Positions 35,853 to 45,076 of a stretch of DNA of 64,000 nt are shown here, one piece after another. This DNA is from Undibacterium hunanense. GTDB lineage: Bacteria > Pseudomonadota > Gammaproteobacteria > Burkholderiales > Burkholderiaceae_D. The stretch's first letter is position 1. Each line of letters starts with the position of its first letter. The notes beneath the pieces are model-generated. The model was not told the origin of the DNA. It saw nothing but the letters and a program-made list of their open reading frames with translations, and ran no database searches. Position numbers and translations under genes: made by a program. The stretch covers positions 62,001-126,000 of the forward strand of contig NZ_JACOGF010000012.1 of assembly GCF_014284335.1 (NCBI RefSeq), written 5' to 3'.

Positions 35853-36806
35853 ATGAAGCAAGTTATTTTGTTGACCGGTGCCAGCGGCTTTGTCGGCCAG
35901 GCAATTGCGCAAGCCTGCCTGCAGCAGGACGTCAAGCTGATCTGCCCGACCCGCCAGGCCTTGCAATGGCAGGCAGCACAGCTGTCCAATCTCATCATCA
36001 CTGACCTGACCGCCGATACCGACTGGTCAGCCAGCCTGACGGGCGTTGATATCGTCATCCATTGTGCCGCCCGCGTGCACGTGATGCAGGAAACGGCTGC
36101 CGATCCCCTGCTGTTGTTTCGCCAGTTGAATGTAGATGCCAGCCTGAACCTGGCGCGCCAGGCTGCAGCGGCAGGTGCCAAGCAATTCATTTACCTGAGT
36201 TCAGTGAAAGTAAATGGTGAAGCGACCGCGCCTGGCCATCCCTACACCGCTGACGACCAGGCCGCACCACAAGATGCCTATGGCATATCCAAGCATGAAG
36301 CCGAACAGGCTTTGCTGGATCTGGGCAGGCAAACCGGCATGGCTATCACCATCATCCGCCCACCACTGGTGTATGGACCGGGCGTGAAAGCCAATTTTTT
36401 AAGCATGTTGCGCATGGTCAGGCGTGGCTTGCCGCTGCCACTGGGCAGCATCCGCAACCAGCGCAGCTTTGTGTACCTGGGCAATCTGGTCAGCCTGGTG
36501 CTGCATTGCCGCTTGCATGAACAGGCGCGTCATCAGGTATTTTTAGCCAGCGATGGCAGGGATTTATCGACAACAGAATTGCTGAACCTGTGCGCGCAAG
36601 CCTTGCAGGTGAAATCGCGGCTGTTTCCATTCCCTGCCAGCCTGCTGACGCTGGCGGCAAGCGTGCTGGGCAAGAAAAATGTGGCTGACCGTCTGTGCCA
36701 GTCCTTGCAGGTGGACATAAGCAAGACCAGAAATCTGCTGGGCTGGTCGCCCCCCTATACTGTAGAACAAGGCTTGCAGGCAACCGCTGCTGCCATTCGT
36801 ACTTAA
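35853..36806 (+). CDS. NAD-dependent sugar epimerase/4-reductase (WbpV/WreQ-like)
   Basis: A 317-residue extended short-chain dehydrogenase. TGASGFVGQAI binds NAD(P); HCAARVHVMQE, YLSSVKVNGE and YGISKHEAEQAL (YxxxK) form the active site; RPPLVYGPGVKANFL follows. The HCAARVHVM motif and the position before a sugar transferase and a WbpM-like dehydratase match the reductase that turns UDP-4-keto-6-deoxy-GlcNAc into UDP-QuiNAc (WbpV/WreQ). A 4-epimerase role cannot be excluded. Confidence 0.82.
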   Translation: MKQVILLTGASGFVGQAIAQACLQQDVKLICPTRQALQWQAAQLSNLIITDLTADTDWSASLTGVDIVIHCAARVHVMQETAADPLLLFRQLNVDASLNLARQAAAAGAKQFIYLSSVKVNGEATAPGHPYTADDQAAPQDAYGISKHEAEQALLDLGRQTGMAITIIRPPLVYGPGVKANFLSMLRMVRRGLPLPLGSIRNQRSFVYLGNLVSLVLHCRLHEQARHQVFLASDGRDLSTTELLNLCAQALQVKSRLFPFPASLLTLAASVLGKKNVADRLCQSLQVDISKTRNLLGWSPPYTVEQGLQATAAAIRT

Positions 36807-36818
36807 TCACCATTCATT

Positions 36819-37382
36819 ATGTTAAAGCGCCTTTTCGATCTTTTCCTGGCTTTGATGGCCAGTCTGTTTCTGATCCTGCCTCTGGTGGTGGTAGCAGTCT
36901 GTGTCAAACTGACTTCACGCGGCCCCATCGTCTACTGGTCAGACCGGGTCGGACGTAATAATGCTATCTTCAAAATGCCCAAGTTTCGCAGCATGCGCAT
37001 AGATACGCCTGCGGTTGCCACCCATTTGCTGAGCAACCCGGACCAGTATCTGACCCCCATCGGTTCTTTCCTGCGCAAATCCAGCCTGGATGAGTTGCCA
37101 CAATTGTGGAGCATACTGTCTGGTGACATGAGCTTTGTCGGCCCCCGCCCTGCCCTGTACAATCAGCATGACCTGATCGCCCTGCGCACCGAAAAGCAGG
37201 TACATACTATCCCGCCAGGCCTGACAGGCTGGGCGCAGATCAATGGCAGGGATGAATTACCAATACCGGTTAAAGTTGACCTGGATGCCTATTACTTGCA
37301 ACATCAGTCCTTCATGCTGGACTTGCGCATCCTGTTTCTGACCTTTTACAAGGTGGTGCGCCGTGATGGCGTCACCCATTAA
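36819..37382 (+). CDS. Polyprenyl-phosphate sugar-1-phosphate transferase (PglC/WreU-like)
   Basis: A 187-residue minimal sugar transferase that starts the repeat unit on undecaprenyl phosphate. It has one N-terminal membrane helix (residues 5-29), GRNNAIFKMPKFRSMR, the catalytic LRKSSLDELPQLWSILSGDMSFVGPRP and PGLTGWAQINGRDELP. Its short form and placement between a 4-reductase and a 4,6-dehydratase suggest QuiNAc-1-phosphate, or a related 6-deoxy amino sugar, as substrate (inference). Confidence 0.93.
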   Translation: MLKRLFDLFLALMASLFLILPLVVVAVCVKLTSRGPIVYWSDRVGRNNAIFKMPKFRSMRIDTPAVATHLLSNPDQYLTPIGSFLRKSSLDELPQLWSILSGDMSFVGPRPALYNQHDLIALRTEKQVHTIPPGLTGWAQINGRDELPIPVKVDLDAYYLQHQSFMLDLRILFLTFYKVVRRDGVTH

Positions 37383-37445
37383 ATTGTCTATTTCAGTGTC
37401 CATGCAGCTATTTTTTCACTCATTCACCAGGCAGGCCTAGCGATC

Positions 37446-39377
37446 ATGATGCAGTCTCTACTGAACCTGCCGCGCATACACAAGCAATTGCTGGCCGCCG
37501 TGGCCGATGCCGTCTGTCTGCCCATGACCTTCGTGCTGGCCGTCTGGTTGCGCTATGACAGCTTCAGTGCTGCACTGTTCAGTCATTACTTCTGGCTTAT
37601 CGTTTCCGTACCTTTCATCGCCATACCGGTATTCATACGCATAGGTCTTTACCGCGCAGTGATTCGTTTTATTGACCAGAAAATCATCAGCGTGGTGGTA
37701 TTTGGTGTCACTCTGTCTGTACTGCTGCTGGTTTTTGTCAGCCTCATGCTGCACATCATGCCGCTGTCACGTGCTGTATTTGGCTTTTTCTGGGCCGGTT
37801 CCATCCTGTATGTGGGAGCCAGCCGCTTTCTGGCCAGAGCCTGGTTATTGCAGGCAGACATGACAGAAAATGCCACCCGCATTGCCATCTACGGTGCCGG
37901 CAAGGCAGGTGCGCAACTGGCAACTGCCCTGCGTGCCGGTGGCGAATATGTTTGCGTTGCCTTTATTGATGACGCCAAACCTGTGCAGGGCTCGACCATA
38001 GGCGGGGTCAAAGTATTTGCACCAGACCAGTTGCCAGCCCTGGCTGAACGCCATGAAATACGCGAAATTTTACTGGCCATGCCCAGCATCAGCAAAACCC
38101 GGCAAAAGCAGGTACTGGATCAGCTGGAACCCCTGAAACTCAAGATCAAGGTCACACCGTCGATACAAAGCCTGGTCAATGGCGAATTGCGCGTGCAGGA
38201 CATACGCGAAGTCGAGATTGAAGATCTGCTGGGCCGCGATCAGGTAGAGCCTGATGCTCGCCTGCTGAGCATTTGCATCACCGGCAAGCGCGTCATGGTG
38301 ACCGGGGCCGGTGGCTCCATCGGCTCTGAACTATGCCGTCAGATATTACGCCAGCGCCCGGCCAAACTGGTCTTGCTGGAAATGTCGGAATACGCCCTGT
38401 ATGCCATAGAACAGGAATTGACTGGTCTGCGCCAGCAACTGAAACTGGATGTAGAGATACTGCCTTTCCTCGGTTCCATACTCGACAGCGCCAAGCTGGA
38501 CCGCATCTTCACCACCTGCGAAGTCGAAACCCTGTACCACGCAGCAGCCTACAAACATGTACCGCTGGTAGAACATAATCCGGCTGAGGGCATACGCAAC
38601 AATGTGTTTGGCACACTGTCCGTCGCACAGGCCGCGATGGCCGCCAGGGTCAAGAATTTTGTGTTGATATCAACGGACAAGGCGGTGCGCCCGACCAATG
38701 TCATGGGTGCCACCAAACGCCTGGCAGAACTGATTTTGCAAGCCTGTTCCCGCCGCCAGCAACATACCCGTTTTTGCATGGTGCGCTTTGGCAATGTGCT
38801 GGGTTCCTCTGGTTCTGTCGTACCACTGTTCCGCAAGCAGATCATGGCAGGTGGCCCCATTACCCTGACGCATCCGGAAATCACTCGTTATTTCATGACC
38901 ATACCCGAAGCCGCACAACTGGTCTTGCAGGCCGGCGCCATGGGCGAAGGTGGTGATGTCTTTGTGCTGGACATGGGTGAACCCGTACGCATCATCGACC
39001 TGGCGCGGCGCATGGTGCATTTGAGCGGCCTGGAAGTAAAATCTGAAGCCACACCGGATGGCACCATAGAAATCCAGCATGTCGGCTTGCGCCCTGGCGA
39101 AAAGCTGTATGAAGAATTGCTGATCGGCGACAATGTAGAAGGCACATCCCACCCGCTGATCATGCGTGCGCAAGAAAATGAGTTGCCGTGGGATCAACTG
39201 AATGCCCTGTTGCAGGATTTAAATGCAGCCTGCACCGCCTTTGATTACACGCAAATCCGCGCCCTGCTGCTGCAAATAGTGGCAGAATATGAACCACAAT
39301 GCGGTATTGAAGACCTGATCTGGCAAGCCCAGCAAACTGGTTCTGAAGACCAGACAGTTACCGGGCTGCTCCACTGA
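37446..39377 (+). CDS. UDP-GlcNAc 4,6-dehydratase, WbpM/CapD-like
   Basis: A 643-residue membrane protein. Four N-terminal helices (~residues 15-130) and a first Rossmann-like domain (YGAGKAGAQLATAL) are followed by the catalytic dehydratase domain with GAGGSIGSELCRQIL, HAAAYKHVPLVE and STDKAVRPTNVMGATKR. The catalytic Tyr of YxxxK is Met here (MGATK), the hallmark of large WbpM-type enzymes, so this is not a defect. It converts UDP-GlcNAc to UDP-4-keto-6-deoxy-GlcNAc. It follows the sugar transferase by 63 nt. Confidence 0.93.
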   Translation: MMQSLLNLPRIHKQLLAAVADAVCLPMTFVLAVWLRYDSFSAALFSHYFWLIVSVPFIAIPVFIRIGLYRAVIRFIDQKIISVVVFGVTLSVLLLVFVSLMLHIMPLSRAVFGFFWAGSILYVGASRFLARAWLLQADMTENATRIAIYGAGKAGAQLATALRAGGEYVCVAFIDDAKPVQGSTIGGVKVFAPDQLPALAERHEIREILLAMPSISKTRQKQVLDQLEPLKLKIKVTPSIQSLVNGELRVQDIREVEIEDLLGRDQVEPDARLLSICITGKRVMVTGAGGSIGSELCRQILRQRPAKLVLLEMSEYALYAIEQELTGLRQQLKLDVEILPFLGSILDSAKLDRIFTTCEVETLYHAAAYKHVPLVEHNPAEGIRNNVFGTLSVAQAAMAARVKNFVLISTDKAVRPTNVMGATKRLAELILQACSRRQQHTRFCMVRFGNVLGSSGSVVPLFRKQIMAGGPITLTHPEITRYFMTIPEAAQLVLQAGAMGEGGDVFVLDMGEPVRIIDLARRMVHLSGLEVKSEATPDGTIEIQHVGLRPGEKLYEELLIGDNVEGTSHPLIMRAQENELPWDQLNALLQDLNAACTAFDYTQIRALLLQIVAEYEPQCGIEDLIWQAQQTGSEDQTVTGLLH

Positions 39378-39402
39378 ATCTTTTTAATATAGAAAAATAA
39401 TC

Positions 39403-40779
39403 ATGTCCCTACTTTCCCCCAGCATATTCAAAGCCTACGACATCCGCGGCATCATCGATAAAACCCTGGATGCCGAAGTTGCCCACCTGATCGGCCAGGC
39501 CTTCGGCAGCGCCGCTATCGCCAAAGGTGAAAAAGCCGTGGTCATAGGCCGCGATGGCCGCCTGTCCGGCCCTGACCTGATCACGGCACTGGCCAGGGGT
39601 TTGCAATCGACTGGCGTGGATGTGATTGATCTGGGCGTCGTGGTCACCCCCATGGTTTATTTTGGCACCAATGTGCTGGGTGCAACATCCGGCATCATGG
39701 TCACCGGCAGCCACAACCCGCCTGACTACAATGGTTTCAAAATGGTACTGGCAGGCGAAGCGATTTATGGCGATGCCATCCAGGCGCTGTACCAAACCAT
39801 CCTGAACAAGGATTTCAAACAAGGCAATGGCGGCTACCGCACACATGACATCAAGGCGACTTACCTTGAGCGCATCATTGGTGATGTCAAAGTTGCCCGC
39901 CCATTGAAAATTGCCGTCGATTGCGGCAATGGTGTGGCTGGCGCATTTGCTGGCGAACTGTATCGCGGCATGGGTTGTGAAGTTATCGAACTGTTCTGCG
40001 AAGTCGATGGCACCTTCCCTAACCACCATCCTGACCCGGCGCACCCGGAAAACCTGCAAGACCTGATACGCTGCCTGCAAACCACGGATGCAGAAATCGG
40101 CCTGGCATTTGATGGCGATGGCGACCGTCTTGGTGTCGTCACCAAAGATGGCCAGATCATCTACCCTGACCGTCAGCTCATGCTGTTTGCCGAAGACGTA
40201 TTGACACGCAACCCTGGCGCGCAGATTTTGTATGACGTCAAATGCACCCGCCATATCGCACCATGGGTAAAGGCACGCGGTGGTGTACCACTGATGTGGA
40301 AAACCGGCCATTCCCTGGTCAAGGCCAAGCTGCGCGAAACCGGGTCCCCGTTAGGCGGTGAAATGAGCGGTCATATCTTCTTCAAAGACCGCTGGTATGG
40401 TTTTGACGATGGCCTGTACGCTGGCGCACGCTTGCTGGAACTGGTCAGCCGTGTAGCGGACATGACTGCCACGCTGAACAATCTGCCGCAATCCACCTCG
40501 ACACCAGAACTGCAATTGCAACTGGCCGAAGGCGAAAATTTCAAAATTATCGCCGCCATGCAGGCCAATCCCCACTTCCCTGGCTCGGACGAAATTATCA
40601 CCATCGATGGCTTGCGTGTTGAATACCCGGACGGCTTCGGCCTTGCCCGTTCCTCCAACACCACTCCCGTCATCGTCATGCGCTTCGAAGCTGAAAACCC
40701 GGAAGCCCTGGCACGCATACAGGGCGCCATGAAGCAGGCTGTACTGGCTGTCAAGCCAGATGCAAAATTGCCGTATTAA
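39403..40779 (+). CDS. Phosphomannomutase/phosphoglucomutase (AlgC-like)
   Basis: A 458-residue alpha-D-phosphohexomutase interconverting hexose-6-phosphate and hexose-1-phosphate. KAYDIRGI is at the start; the phosphoserine loop is TGSHNPPDYNGFK; the metal site is FDGDGDRLG; GGEMSGHIFFKDRW binds substrate; and the C-terminal RSSNTTPVIVMRFE is present. It can supply glucose-1-phosphate for RfbA and mannose-1-phosphate for other sugars, closing the polysaccharide cluster. Confidence 0.94.
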   Translation: MSLLSPSIFKAYDIRGIIDKTLDAEVAHLIGQAFGSAAIAKGEKAVVIGRDGRLSGPDLITALARGLQSTGVDVIDLGVVVTPMVYFGTNVLGATSGIMVTGSHNPPDYNGFKMVLAGEAIYGDAIQALYQTILNKDFKQGNGGYRTHDIKATYLERIIGDVKVARPLKIAVDCGNGVAGAFAGELYRGMGCEVIELFCEVDGTFPNHHPDPAHPENLQDLIRCLQTTDAEIGLAFDGDGDRLGVVTKDGQIIYPDRQLMLFAEDVLTRNPGAQILYDVKCTRHIAPWVKARGGVPLMWKTGHSLVKAKLRETGSPLGGEMSGHIFFKDRWYGFDDGLYAGARLLELVSRVADMTATLNNLPQSTSTPELQLQLAEGENFKIIAAMQANPHFPGSDEIITIDGLRVEYPDGFGLARSSNTTPVIVMRFEAENPEALARIQGAMKQAVLAVKPDAKLPY

Positions 40780-40797
40780 TTTTTAGGACCCAAAAGA

Positions 40798-40928
40798 TCA
40801 CCACAGAGACACGGAGACACAGAGAAAGGCATGAGAAAAGCAAAAAATGAGACGGGAGAACAATCCATTCCCTCATTCTTTTTTGATTTTCCTCTGTGCC
40901 CCTCTGTGTCTCCGTGCCTCTGTGGTGA
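40798..40928. repeat. 27-bp inverted repeat, CACAGAG-type
   Basis: Arms 40798-40824 (begins TCACCACAGAGACACGGAGA) and 40902-40928 are inverted with one mismatch in 27, around a 77-nt centre. I recall intergenic repeats of the CACCACAGAG-CACGGAG type in many unrelated bacterial genomes. It lies between the phosphomutase and waaC and may act as a transcript-end structure. Confidence 0.75.
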
Positions 40929-40961
40929 GCATCTTGGTCTTCATCCGCATTGACTATCATC

Positions 40962-41960
40962 GTGAAAATCCTGCTTGTACGTGTTTCGTCCTTAGGCGAC
41001 GTGCTGCACAATATGCCCATCGTGGATGACTTGCGTCGTCAGTTTCCGCAGGCACGCATAGACTGGGTGGTGGAAGAAGCCTATGTACAACTGGTGCGGC
41101 TCAATCCCGGTGTGGATCAAGTCTTCCCTTTTGCCCTGCGCCGCTGGCGCAAGAGTCTGGGTCAGGCCACGACACGGCAAGAGATCAGGCATTTCTTTCT
41201 CCAACTACGACAAGAAAATTATGACCTGATACTCGATACCCAGGGTTTGCTGAAAACCGGCATCATCATGGGTCTGGCCAAGACTGTCAAAGACGGCAAA
41301 AAAGTGGGACTGGCAAATGGCACCGAAGGTTCGGGTTATGAAGGCATTTCCAGAATTTTCCATGACATCAGTATACCGGTAGACAAACGCACCCACGCCG
41401 TCTTGCGCGGCCGCCTGGTCGCTGCCGCCGCTGGCGGCTACACCGTCAACACGCCCGCCAGCTTTGGCTTGCAGGCACCTGATCTGCCCGCTGACCAGCG
41501 TGCATGGCTACCAGCTACGCCGTATGCCGTATTCTTTCACGGTACTGCCGGTGCAGCCAAGAAATGGCCGCGAGAGAACTGGCAAGTCATTGCCAGTACT
41601 TTGCAGGAATATGATTTGCCGATACTGCTACCCTGGGGTAGCCCGGCAGAAAAAGCCGAAGCCGAGGCCATGGCCGCCATCATGCCAAATGCCACCGTCC
41701 TGCCCGCGCTCTCCATGCAGGCCGCTACCTTGCTGGCACAAAAAGCACGACTTGCCATCGGTGTCGATACTGGCTTGACGCATATCGCTGCAGCCTATGA
41801 AACACCGACCATAGAAATCTATTGCGCTTCACCGCGCTGGAAGACTGAGGGGAACTGGTCGGACAGGATTATTAATCTTGGGGATAACGGGGAACCTGCG
41901 ACTGTTGAAGAGGTTCGAGAGGCGATTGGAGTATTGCTAGGGTCAATGGATAAGCAGTAA
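40962..41960 (+). CDS. waaC: LPS heptosyltransferase I
   Basis: A GT9 enzyme of about 332 residues adding the first L-glycero-D-manno-heptose to Kdo2-lipid A. It starts KILLVRVSSLGDVLHNMP, standard for WaaC; VVEEAYVQLV, DTQGLLKTGI, FFHGTAGAAKKWP and GVDTGLTHIAAAYETPTIEIYC follow. GTG 40962 gives this canonical N-terminus; the TTG at 40950 would add four atypical residues. Confidence 0.95.
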   Translation: MKILLVRVSSLGDVLHNMPIVDDLRRQFPQARIDWVVEEAYVQLVRLNPGVDQVFPFALRRWRKSLGQATTRQEIRHFFLQLRQENYDLILDTQGLLKTGIIMGLAKTVKDGKKVGLANGTEGSGYEGISRIFHDISIPVDKRTHAVLRGRLVAAAAGGYTVNTPASFGLQAPDLPADQRAWLPATPYAVFFHGTAGAAKKWPRENWQVIASTLQEYDLPILLPWGSPAEKAEAEAMAAIMPNATVLPALSMQAATLLAQKARLAIGVDTGLTHIAAAYETPTIEIYCASPRWKTEGNWSDRIINLGDNGEPATVEEVREAIGVLLGSMDKQ

Positions 41961-42000
41961 TTTGCTTACCATCAAACATTACAGCAATCTACTTAACGTC

Positions 42001-42025
42001 ATTCCTGCGTGCTTTTGGCAGGAAT
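42001..42025. repeat. Small palindromic repeat, ATTCCTGC/GCAGGAAT
   Basis: Stem ATTCCTGC (42001-42008) with GCAGGAAT (42018-42025), preceded by GTC and followed by CC. It is of the GTCATTCC...GGAATCC type common between bacterial genes and may help terminate waaC. Confidence 0.5.
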
Positions 42026-42127
42026 CCAGCGGCTTTCGTAGCATATCGCATAATGTATTAACTTCATGCTCGTGCAATTTACGAACTAGATTTCCAAATG
42101 ACTTCGTCAGTCATTTACGGTTGCCAG

Positions 42128-42306
42128 CCGGGGGTAGCCCGGCAGCTACTCCCTTTTCTTGTCGTCGCCAAGAAAAGGAAGCAAAAGAAGGCGACCGAGG
42201 CGTCGCTGCCCCCTAAAGGGGGTCCCCTTTGCTGCAAGTCAAAAAATGGGAAATGCCCGAAACTCGCTGCGCTCAAACAACGGTCATTTCTTTTTCCATT
42301 TTCTGC
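42128..42306 (-). repeat. Dispersed intergenic repeat, copy 2
   Basis: Opposite-strand relative of the block at 17-225. On the minus strand the order is the same: AGAAAATGGA, GTTTGAGCGCAGCGAG, TTTCCCATTTTTTG, then GGTCGCCTT and the pyrimidine foldback with TTGGCGA, and a final GCCGGGCTACCC hairpin. It differs by an insert with a CCCCCTTTAGGGGG palindrome. It occupies most of the 537-nt gap between waaC and the next gene; the rest (42307-42497) holds nothing recognised. Confidence 0.7.
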
Positions 42307-42497
42307 CTCGCATCAAAGGCATCGACACATCGGAACGGCAAAAATCAAAAACAACGTCATCGCAACCGACGATCATGTTTTTTATTTGATCAGATAACTA
42401 CTTCATTAAAAAATAAATGCGACAGATCTAAATCATTGTCACCCACAGCGAATTAATTTACTCTTCGGTAAATAACACAAATTTAGTAAGCAAAAAA

Positions 42498-42863
42498 ATG
42501 AATGCCATCAACGTAATAGCCCCCTACAAATACCTCGACATGTGGGTATTTGATGATGAACGCGTAGGTCTGCTGCAAGAACCATTCGTATGCGGCGCAG
42601 ACACCATGATAGATCAGGTGGTTGCCATGATTCCTGATCCGGAATCGGGTTTCATCATGCTGTTCTCTGCAACCGCTTTCCCTGGTCACCAGATAAAACT
42701 CTCCTGGCGCAGGGAAGACAGCAATGGCAACTGGTATTTTTCAGAAGAACTGGATATGGAAGGATGGCTGTGCCCGGCCTTGCTCAAATATTTTGAACAG
42801 CCACCAAAAGAAATTTATGTGCAGGTCAAAGCAAAGAACAGTCCGCTTATAAAACCAGTTTAA
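42498..42863 (+). CDS. Conserved hypothetical protein (possibly DUF6717)
   Basis: A 121-residue soluble protein, acidic and Trp-rich: NVIAPYKYLDMWVFDDERVG, EPFVCGADTMIDQVVAMIPD, FIMLFSATAFPGHQIKLSWRRED, and GNWYFSEELDMEGWLCPALLKYFE. The pattern recalls small uncharacterised bacterial proteins grouped as DUF6717; that assignment is from memory and uncertain. No signal peptide or membrane segment, no known catalytic motif. It stands alone after the repeat block. Confidence 0.7.
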   Translation: MNAINVIAPYKYLDMWVFDDERVGLLQEPFVCGADTMIDQVVAMIPDPESGFIMLFSATAFPGHQIKLSWRREDSNGNWYFSEELDMEGWLCPALLKYFEQPPKEIYVQVKAKNSPLIKPV

Positions 42864-42882
42864 GTAAACTCACATTGGTAAA

Positions 42883-43341
42883 CTAATGCCTGGCGAATTT
42901 GCCCTGATGCTGCAAAAGCAGGGGTCGAATAAGTGGGCTGATCGAAAACATATAGTCAGGATTATCAATATCAGCTTCAGGCTTGTTAACACTAGACCAA
43001 TACCAAACAAGGTAAATATGTATCTGTATGTCTTGTTCAAGCAAGTCCAGAAAATGTTTCCAACTTGCGCTATTCAAAAAACTCCTGCCTTCATCCAGTG
43101 CGTCCCAAAATGACTCAAAAAGTATGGCCACGAGCGTGAATTTTTCATCTTCGCTCAACTCGCCGCTATCATAGGCGGCAAGAAATTCAGCTATCCTGTT
43201 TGCATCAGCAACTTCATACTCCCAATCCTGCATATCTTTTGTATTGGGCAGATTGAAGCGTATTGCCAGTGCATCAATGGCAGCTCTGGTGGGGAAGCGG
43301 TAAAGATGGTCAAGGTTTTCGAACATGGTTTCTTCAAGCAT
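42883..43341 (-). CDS. Hypothetical acidic protein
   Basis: A 152-residue acidic, helix-rich protein with no signal peptide and no recognised family. Notable stretches are WEYEVADANRIAEFLAAYD, ELSEDEKFTLVAILFESFWDAL and IHIYLVWYWSSVN. An inner ATG at 43326 (Met-Phe-Glu-Asn) is an alternative start with GAAG five nt upstream. Convergent with the gene at 42498. Small acidic proteins of this kind are sometimes immunity or regulatory proteins, but nothing here shows that. Confidence 0.6.
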   Translation of the reverse strand: MLEETMFENLDHLYRFPTRAAIDALAIRFNLPNTKDMQDWEYEVADANRIAEFLAAYDSGELSEDEKFTLVAILFESFWDALDEGRSFLNSASWKHFLDLLEQDIQIHIYLVWYWSSVNKPEADIDNPDYMFSISPLIRPLLLQHQGKFARH

Positions 43342-43379
43342 CTCTACTTAAGAAATTCATTTACTGGCATTCGCAATTC

Positions 43380-44069
43380 TTAATTTGTTCGCAACGGCAG
43401 AAACCTCAAAGAAATCGTTGATGCCCGATTTCCCTTTTCATTCGATGCTGGTTTGAATTTACAGGAGCGAGCGAGCCTTAAACTTTCTTGATCCAATTTG
43501 TTTTCTACCCGCCATTGAAGTTCAGCCACGTCAATTCCTCCCTCCTTATTCAACCAAATGCCAACTACAATACCGCGTCCAGGTTCATTTGATCTTGCGA
43601 AACTTACAAATTCAGATTTGCTACATGTATCTGTCAACAACTCTGCCGGGATTTCAGCAGGGCCTTCCAATTTCCAGACAAAACCACCCTTTACATATAC
43701 TTTCTCCAACCCCGGATTATCAAATATTTTACATCCCATGATATTTGTTAAAACAGTTTCATCCAATAGGCGCCAGCCACTACTCCTCACTATCTCAGCA
43801 GTAATAACACGCCCCTCAGAGTCAGTCACGGCATCAACTTCAGTTTTTCCTTCAAATTCGTGTCGCAATGCAAACCGTGGATACTCGGCTCTTTTGCAAC
43901 GGTGAAATGCCAAGGGTTTGTCAGAAAAATAGGCTTGCATCTCCGAAATTTTCGCGTTGTTAGAATTTATTCTTGAATCAGTTTGTATCTGCGCTGAGGA
44001 CATCCCCCAATTTAAATTCAACAGTACAAATAAAAGAATATAGCGAGTAGAGATTTGATTTTTTAACAT
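43380..44069 (-). CDS. Exported TonB C-terminal-domain-like protein
   Basis: A 229-residue protein with a signal peptide (cleavage near SSA, residue ~26). Residues ~55-135 look like a TonB C-terminal domain: YPRFALRHEFEGKTEVDAVTDSEGRVITAEIVRSSG and LLDETVLTNIMGCKI. A second, weaker copy (~150-225) has GIVVGIWLNKEGGIDVAELQ and ESLRLARSCKFKPA. It lacks the membrane anchor-plus-proline linker of a real TonB, so it is unlikely to drive transport alone. It follows the 42883 gene's strand with a 38-nt gap upstream of it. Confidence 0.72.
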   Translation of the reverse strand: MLKNQISTRYILLFVLLNLNWGMSSAQIQTDSRINSNNAKISEMQAYFSDKPLAFHRCKRAEYPRFALRHEFEGKTEVDAVTDSEGRVITAEIVRSSGWRLLDETVLTNIMGCKIFDNPGLEKVYVKGGFVWKLEGPAEIPAELLTDTCSKSEFVSFARSNEPGRGIVVGIWLNKEGGIDVAELQWRVENKLDQESLRLARSCKFKPASNEKGNRASTISLRFLPLRTN

Positions 44070-44133
44070 GTTTTCTTATTAAATCGCAAGTCAATGCAAG
44101 GAGAACAAATGCCTCATTAAAATGAACCTGATA

Positions 44134-44994
<861 letters not shown>

Positions 44995-45076
44995 TTAAAA
45001 ATCAGTCGGGTGTTGTATATTTTTTGGTATCGGCGACGTGACAGCGTCACGAAGCATTAAGAAGCGTTACGAAGCG

